Source: Isoetes taiwanensis (lineage: Eukaryota > Streptophyta > Lycopodiopsida > Isoetales > Isoetaceae). Taken from it: DNA of 64,000 nucleotides. Location of the stretch: positions 3,790,561-3,854,560 of the forward strand of contig JAJEKV010000092.1 in NCBI GenBank assembly GCA_021234155.1. Direction: 5' to 3'. Position 1 is the first letter of the stretch. Each line of letters begins with the position of its first letter. Positions 58,023-64,000 of this stretch are shown here, piece by piece. Position numbers and translations under genes: made by a program. The notes beneath the pieces are model-generated. The model saw only the letters and a program-made list of their open reading frames with translations, ran no database searches and was not told where the DNA came from.

Positions 58023-58576
58023 AATCCCATCGATCCGAGCCATCGGATCGGCATTCTCGAATGGGCGAGCATTCATGCATTGCATGCATTTTCTGTGGCT
58101 CTGGTTCATTTGGGATCGCTATTTCTTGCAGCTTCTTCATCGACTTCTCATCGGCGTTTTCTCCTCTCTCAGCAGTTCCCTTGACTCTTTTTTTTTTTTT
58201 TTGGATACCAGGTAGGGGAGGGGCTTCTCCCTGCTTGGTTTGACAGTTTGGCATCTTTTTCCATACTGGGACATGTTCTTCCTCGATCTTGTCCCTTTTT
58301 TTGCCATCCTTCAGCCTTCGACCTCGGTCCCGTTTTGATAAAGAAGTTCTCTTTTTGTCAGGAGCTTTTGTCTGTTTTCATGCGAGCCCTTCGAGAATCC
58401 CATCGATCCAAGCCATCGGATCGGCATTCTCGAATGGGCGAGCATGCATCTCTTACATGCATGCATGCATTGCATGCATTTTCTGTGGCTCAGGTTCATT
58501 TGGGGTCGCTATTTCTTGCAACTTCTTCATTGACTTCTCATCGACGTTTTCTCCTCTCTCAGCGGTTCCCTTGACT
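58023..58576. repeat. Direct repeat, units 58023-58186 and 58396-58576
   Basis: Both units run from AATCCCATCGATCC through GGATCGGCATTCTCGAATGG, CATGCATTTTCTGTGGCTC and TTCTCATCG to CAG(C)GGTTCCCTTGACT with about 93 percent identity. The second has an extra CATGCATG expansion. A related 37-bp piece, AGCTTTTGTCTGTTTTCATG plus CGAGCCCTTCGAGA, is at 58364-58396 and again at 59069-59105. Confidence 0.88.
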
Positions 58577-58610
58577 ACCCACCCTCTCTTAATGTGTATA
58601 TTATTGTAAA

Positions 58611-58711
58611 TGTTGTTTTTGTTGCGTGGCACGCATGACCAGCCCCTCGCTTTTTCGAGGTTGTTTTTTGTCGCGTGGCACGCGTGACCAACCCCTCGTT
58701 TTTCGAGGTTG
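58611..58711. repeat. 49-bp tandem repeat, two copies
   Basis: GCGTGGCACGCATGACCAGC plus CCCTCGCTTTTTCGAGGTT starts at 58624 and, slightly changed, at 58673. Each unit contains a small CTCG...CGAG inverted repeat. Confidence 0.9.
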
Positions 58712-59389
58712 TTGTTTTCTTATCTTTGTGTTCTAGTTTGTTGATGTGCAGGTACAGGGGGATGCGCGACTCCGTCTTCTTCAGGCTTCGGGGCTTTCTT
58801 TATGGGAGCGTTTGTTTTTGCAGCCTTACGTTGTGTCCAAGCCCCTTGCAGAGGGCTTATCACTAGGGTTTTTCCTCAAAAACCCGATAATCCCGGTGAT
58901 AAGCTCTCTGCAGGTACATTTAATTGACATCTGTAGAATTTTTTTGGGGTCCAGATGATATAACTAGATATTCCCTGTATTTTTTCATTGTGGGTAACTT
59001 GCAAATATGCAGCTACCCACTCTCAACCATTGTAGAATTCTGCTGAGATGAATGAAAAGCCTAGCTAGGGAGCTTTTGTCTGTTTTCATGCGAGCCCTTC
59101 GAGAAAGAAGATTATAGTGGGAACCTTCGAACTTCAGCAAACTAGCTTGAATTGAAAGAGCAATGTGCTATTGAGTGCTATCTTGATTATGAACAAGAAG
59201 AAAAAATGGCTACATTCACCAAGCACGACAAGTAGTTTCAGCTCGCCTTCAGGGATGGAAAGGTTAGTATCTCTTGTAAGACATCCTCATTGCTTTCTGT
59301 TAGTACTAACATCTTTATGCATTTACAAATTTAGGATCTGCAAATCAAATTTTGACTATGTATGAACATGGAGAGTTGAAACAAAAAGG

Positions 59390-60105
59390 TCCAGTGACAA
59401 GAAAAAGGGGCAGACATTCCTTAAAAGGAGATGACGATCATGGGTCCAAGGATTTGCTGATCAAGCACTTTTAGAGATTCTGCTTAAAAACGTGGTGGAT
59501 AAAGAAGTCACAATTGACGAGATGTCTACTAAGGTTTACAAGTAAACTTCCATTTCTATAACAACATTTGGTTTTTCTTTTTGCCTTCAAGCATTTGATC
59601 TTGCTTTTGTTTTCAAGCAGCCTAATGTTCTTTGGTCCTATTCTAGAATAGCTCCTTCCTTTACAAACTTGATGCCTGATCCTATTCTAGAATAGCTTTG
59701 GTCTTTAAATATCATATTTTAATATGTGGTCCTATTCTAAAATAGCTCCTTTTGTTTTAATCTGATTGGGTACTTGATGCCTTTTCTGGTTCTGAACCAC
59801 AACAAATTTGTGCATTAAAGAAAGGCAGAAACTGTGTAGCAATGGACATTGACAAGGAAGCAGCTAATTTTATTAATGTTCAACTGACTGCCCTGCCCTG
59901 CCCACATTGGCTGATGAGAACGAAGAACTAGGAATTAAGAGTTCCTCTGAGTTTGCAAACTCCACTTCCTCAAAGGTCCAATTGCATCCTAGCAGTTCCA
60001 CTGATGATGACGCTATGTTTAATGAGCTGCAACTAGTTCTTTCCATGGAGATTGACAAGGTGGCTAAAGCAGATGCAGAAAAGCAAATGGTTGTGACAAG
60101 TCAAA
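59390..60105 (+). pseudogene. Possible fragments of a transposon-linked or unknown gene
   Basis: Coding-like stretches include QGFADQALLEILLKNVVDKE and VTIDEMSTKVYK (about 59455-59542) and LADENEELGIKSSSEFANST followed by DDDAMFNELQLVLSMEIDKV (about 59903-60070). The first recalls Myb/SANT-like DNA-binding partners of plant PIF/Harbinger elements, whose transposase relic lies 1.3 kb away, but the resemblance is weak. Stops separate the pieces. Confidence 0.3.
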
Positions 60106-60560
60106 TTTTTTTTTTTTTTTTTTTGAGGGTAAATTTTTTTATATTAATATAGTGAACAGATTACACTTATTTGAGGCTCCACAATAGGCCTGATAGGAAA
60201 AATTTAAACACAAAGGATCCCTTATGGACCAAGTCAAACTTTTACTACCGAGGATAGTTATCAATTGGATTTATAATCTTATAAAGTCACACTTCTATTG
60301 CCGAGGATAGTTATCAGTTGGATTTATAAATCCTACAAAACATATGTAACTAATTTATTAAAAGAAAATCATTCCTTGTTTTCCTTCTTTTTTTACAATG
60401 TTGCCATGTATTAACTTTCTTAGTATTTTGGAAACATGAATTTTTAACATAGTTGATTTTATTTGAGTGTTCTTTGGGAGAAGGGATTTGAACCCCCGCG
60501 TACGAATTGTCATTTCGTTGTTCTAACTGACAAAAGTATTCCGACCACTCATCGCACTAA
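60106..60560 (-). mobile_element. Possible tRNA-derived SINE
   Basis: On the minus strand the head (60560-60480) has an A-box-like TGCGATGAGTGG and a B box GGTTCAAATCC (plus 60484-60494), about 55 bp apart, as in tRNA-derived SINEs. About 360 bp downstream on the same strand is an A19 run (plus T19 at 60106-60124) that could be the tail. No target duplication was recognised. Confidence 0.4.
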
Positions 60561-61326
60561 AAATATACATGTTTTTGAACGTCTATCTTGAAATTAGCAA
60601 CCATAAAAAAGAACCTACTCCAAAATCAATATTTTTGAAAGTGTAGTCTTTGCTTTTAAGACATTTGACTCTAAAAATGACATTTTTAGAGGCTACACTA
60701 TTTTTTTGAAACGAATCTTGGAACGGGACCACTACAACGGTTCTGTTTAATTTGCAATCGTGTTGACAATTATTGATCACATTTTTACACAACAAACTTT
60801 GGTGGAAGATAGGAGGAATCCCTGGCCATTTTTTTGCTGATGTGATTGCTCGGGATCTGACAAATGAAAAATATTGTGTCCATCTATTCATGCAGATTAC
60901 CTATGCTCATTGGAAGGCGTGCATTTTTTTTTTGTTTTGTATTGTGAAGTCATTTGACTCAATCAGATTGTAACAGGCTGCTCTGATGCTGAACTGTTTT
61001 GAACAGGGCAGCATGTGCCCATGTAATGAAATCTTATGAATATAAACTTGGTTTATCCTACTTGTACCTGTACTCTTGATTTCTTATAGGCTTCTTTGTT
61101 CTTTAATGTGAAGTCATTTGACTCACAATGTCTGTAACAGCCTGCTCAGTATTTTTAATGAAATGTTTTGAGCTCTAAACTATATGTTGGAAATTAAGCT
61201 CTAAACTTATGCTTCAAACATATTTATTTTTTCATCATTCTGTAAAAATGCAGGACAAAGAATTAAAGAGGTCAAATCGAATAGAATTGAATTATGGATT
61301 TCATTTTTTTTGTCTACAAAATTCAT
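60561..61326. other. No gene recognised
   Basis: AT-rich. The phrase GGAGGAATCCCTGGC at 60811 recurs at 61675, inside the junction of the LINE fragment with the Harbinger relic. Confidence 0.4.
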
Positions 61327-61599
61327 TCAGAGGATCACATGTCCATCCAGATTCTCAAATAACACGTGCCTCATTTGATCACCTTGTTTTTTCAAGGACC
61401 TGTTCATGGCTTCTGTTTCATAGTAATATATTGGTGGAGGATCGTCTTCAATTGGCAGCATGTCCCAGCCCTTGTTTTCCATTATACAAAAGTTCCAAAG
61501 AACACAACATGCATGTATGATCTTGGAGGCTTTGGCAACATGTACGGGCAAGTATTTCAGAATTCTGAATTTTTCCTTGACAATGCCAAATCCATTTTC

Positions 61600-61676
61600 T
61601 ACACACACTCTGCCCCTACAAATCCTTTTGTTAAACTTACCATAAGCACCCTGATTTTGAGGAAAGACTTTAAGGA
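61600..61676. repeat. Harbinger segment flanking the LINE fragment, left copy
   Basis: ACACTCTGCCCCTACAAATC through GGAAAGACTTT matches 62516-62585 with about 85-90 percent identity. Confidence 0.85.
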
Positions 61677-61679
61677 GGA

Positions 61680-62440
61680 ATCCCTGGCTACTTCATCGAC
61701 TTTGCCAAGGCTTTTGACACTGTGCCTCGAAAAAAGATGTGAGAAATATTGCAACAGTTGGACGCCCCTATGGATCTACAAAATGTGGTATAGAGGCTGT
61801 ATGAAACATGGTCAGGCCGGCTGACATCGTCAAGACAACCCTTCAACAGCGGTATTGGGGTCCGTCAGGGATGCCCTTTCTCTCCGCACTATTTGGTCTT
61901 TTTATTGATCAGTTGGAAAGCTAGCTTGCGAAGAATGGAGGCAGTTTAAAGGCTCAATTCCTGCATCACATTATTAGGCAGCTCATATACCCTGACGATG
62001 TCAACCTTTTAACTTACACTCCAAAAGGCATGCAGTGCCATCTGGATGCTCTGGACACTTTTTACCAATGCTGGCCAAGTCTAAGGTGCTCTTCGTCTCA
62101 TCTTCATCTCAGCCAAGGCCTATCTCATTTACTTATCGATCAGATAAGACACGTAGGTCAACTATAGTAACAACACCTCAAGAAACCTCAGAGTCAACCG
62201 GAACGAGAAATGCAGCAAAATCGAAGAATCAAATGCGATAGGAGGAGGGGAAATTCCAAAGGAGTATAAACATTTAGGGTTTAAAGTTTGCATCAAGAAA
62301 CTCCATCACTTCAACAGCCAAAGGATGAAGCAAAGAAGCACAGCTATAGCCCAAGGTCATGTTCTCGAATGGAAGAGCAACTATGGGGGAGAAACGACCA
62401 GAGACCAAGCCAAGCTTCGACTCCAAACACTTCGGGAAGT
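61680..62440 (+). mobile_element. LINE fragment inside the Harbinger relic
   Basis: Plus-strand frames read YFIDFAKAFDTVPRKKM (first catalytic Asp block, about 61690), GIGVRQGCPFSP (about 61850), IYPDDVNLLTYTPKGMQCHL (about 61986-62045; the second Asp pair, with Pro in place of Ala) and EYKHLGFKV (about 62262). Stops separate them. It is flanked by two copies of the same Harbinger segment. Confidence 0.75.
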
Positions 62441-62515
62441 GGCTTCAAGTAGAAGACTGCTTGTCCAGCACAATGTCAGGATGAGAGACAACGCCGGTCA
62501 TGTCAAGATCATTGT

Positions 62516-62585
62516 CCACACAAACTCTACCTCTGCAAATCCTTTTATTAAACTTACCATAAGGACTATGATTTTGTGGAAAGAC
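62516..62585. repeat. Harbinger segment flanking the LINE fragment, right copy
   Basis: ACAAACTCTACCTCTGCAAA through GGAAAGACTTT, direct repeat of 61600-61676. Confidence 0.85.
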
Positions 62586-63480
62586 TTTCTGAAAGAATGG
62601 CCTGGCAGCATAGGGAGAATTACCAAGTAAAATTGGAGGAATGTTAACCTGGATTTGGTCTTCAGTGGGTTGACCTTTCTTCAATTTTCTGCCACTCAAA
62701 GTTACTACTGGTTCCTGCAGAATTAGTTTGGAGGCAATTTTATTGTATATGGAACTCTTCTTGAAATTATTTGAGTCGTGGACTGATCATGCTCTTGTAA
62801 CACAAACATTTATAAACAACCTGCTATGTGTGACAATACCTTGCAAAGACATGAGTGCCTTTTATGTCGACGGTAATAGTCATCACCTTTGTCACTCTTT
62901 TTGGGTTTCTTCCATAAAAAAATGTGGGAGCTATCAGTATCACCATATACATTTGGCAATCCTGTTGCATCATGAAATTCCTTTATACATTGAGTTAGTC
63001 TTGCTCCAGAAGGCATGGCAACAAACCTTTTATAAAGCATTGTCTTCGAGGCCAACACTAGTGTAATTTTCTAGTATATTTTTGTACTGTAGCTTTGCCA
63101 ATATAAAATCTCTGTCCCACATGTACAGGCATGTCACCATGTGACAGAAAGTAAAGAACCACAGAAACAGCCTTCCTAGGATTAATAGGGGGCTTAACCT
63201 TAACCCATGGCCTGCTCAAATAGGGAACAACTAAACTGACTAGTCTCTCAAAACTGGCCCGTTTCATTATGAAAAAGTGGTGCCATATATCATCTTCAAA
63301 AGAAGGCAGACAATTCCGTGGCTGGTTATCTATATTATCCCACTGTGTTCTTTGCCTTGGAGCAATCCAGAATCTTCTAGGTGGCCTTCTAACCCTACAG
63401 GATCCAGCTAACATCAAAGCTGAGGCAGCACTTAAGATCTTATTATTTTCTTGCAACTCATTGCCATCGAACAGATTCAT

Positions 63481-63906
63481 TGGGTCTTCAAGCTCGTTGA
63501 GCTCAATAAGCTACAAACAGAATCTTTGGAAGGCAAATCCGATTGTAAGAGCCTGCAAAAGCATGGCAATCAGGCCAAGAATCACTGGATCCATGATAGA
63601 ACGGTCGGCAAATGCAACCCTATGCAAGAAACATGGCAAACGAAATATCCCACAAAGCTTACCTACCAGCAGGAAACAGGAAAAGAAATATCCCACATTT
63701 TGAAGGCCGATTCAAATTTGAAGGGGAATTATTCCACAAAAATCTGCCCTACCAGACTTGTTCTCCGGCAGGCAACCAAATTTTGAGGCCTAACTGACCT
63801 TGTTAGACCTCGAGAGACATCCTTCTCTTCTCCCAGAAGAATACATATAATTCTGAGAGGAATCGTACAGACGAGTGATGGATATTTTGGCAAGCATGGG
63901 GCCGAT
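63481..63906. other. No gene recognised; Harbinger 5' side
   Basis: Likely upstream portion of the Harbinger element (minus strand); its terminal inverted repeat could not be identified. Confidence 0.4.

Positions 63907-64000
<94 letters not shown>
63907..64000. repeat. (GC)n-(GA)n microsatellite at window edge
   Basis: Five GC units followed by at least 42 GA units, running off the end of the window. Confidence 0.96.

Larger units (their letters stand above)
61327..63480 (-). pseudogene. PIF/Harbinger transposase (DDE_Tnp_4) relic
   Basis: Minus strand, in order: 63480-63060 is the N-terminal domain (WHHFFIMKRASFERLVSLVV, PRKAVSVVLYFLSHGD, then GKATVQKYT, a helix-turn-helix-like stretch). 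63058-62810 is the first catalytic block (GLPNVYGDTDSSHIFLWKKP, then DDYYRRHKRHS, equivalent to GAIDGTHIPI..YYNRK..HS). 62699-62500 has ILLGNSPYAARPF and GKFNKRICRGRVCVDN. 61676-61327 repeats the last block and continues VENGFGIVKEKFRILKYLPV to the C-terminus. A LINE fragment and a 75-bp duplication interrupt it near 61680-62500, and there are stops near 62800. Harbinger transposases integrate at TWA sites; this copy is dead. Confidence 0.85.

Noticed and set aside
58023-58576. Spaced direct repeats considered as LTRs of a small retroelement
   Set aside because: The repeats do not start TG and end CA, no primer-binding site or polypurine tract is visible and the spacer has no coding content.

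Overview
This window is nuclear DNA of a land plant with a large, repeat-laden genome. That follows from GT-AG introns, telo-box promoter motifs, plant-only families (ALMT-type transporter, AINTEGUMENTA-like AP2 N-terminus, PIRL leucine-rich repeats, CACTA transposons with DUF4216/DUF4218), many LINEs and very long (TC)n/(GA)n tracts. The exact lineage cannot be fixed from sequence alone; a fern or gymnosperm-like genome is a guess. Only one ordinary host gene looks intact: the ribosomal protein eS7 gene (RPS7) at 55025-56059, five exons, 193 codons. Nearly everything else is transposons, transposon genes and broken copies of host genes.

Layout. 1-3.3 kb: AT-rich, no gene seen. 3.4-6.8 kb: scrambled LINE copies whose 3' ends run into (TC)n. 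7.4-11.75 kb: a GC-rich decayed LINE on the minus strand with an ORF1-like, endonuclease and reverse transcriptase relics and a (TTCC)n tail. 12.7 kb: a probable Helitron 3' terminus. 13.2-14.1 kb: local duplications. 14.2-14.9 kb: an intronless acyl-activating-enzyme pseudogene. 17.2-21.1 kb: an L1-type LINE with poly(A), split by an insert that carries 81-bp repeats. 21.3-21.9 kb and 38.77-39.0 kb: likely pieces of an SPF30-like Tudor splicing-factor gene copy.

The centrepiece is a 16.8-kb CACTA (En/Spm-type) element at 21953-38760, bounded by CACTACAAGAG inverted termini and an AAA target duplication. It carries two divergent multi-exon genes whose reading frames close perfectly: a 1284-residue TNP2-type transposase on the minus strand (8 exons) and a 439-residue Transposase_24-like second protein on the plus strand (9 exons). 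Four of its introns hold foreign gene fragments (RBR E3 ligase, a 436-codon coiled-coil ORF, an unrecognised multi-exon fragment, and an ALMT fragment), and each lies antisense to the element gene that hosts it.

39-54 kb: a graveyard of exon-sized host gene fragments (AIL/PLT exon 1, PIRL with a frameshift, transketolase with its intron) mixed with local repeats and copies of a GC-rich palindrome that recurs four times in the window. 54.7-56.3 kb: RPS7 with paired telo-boxes, one palindrome about 260 bp upstream, and an intron that contains tandem copies of its own 3' splice junction. 57-64 kb: LINE scraps, tandem repeats, tRNA-like SINE head, and a PIF/Harbinger transposase relic interrupted by a LINE fragment; the window ends inside a (GA)n tract.
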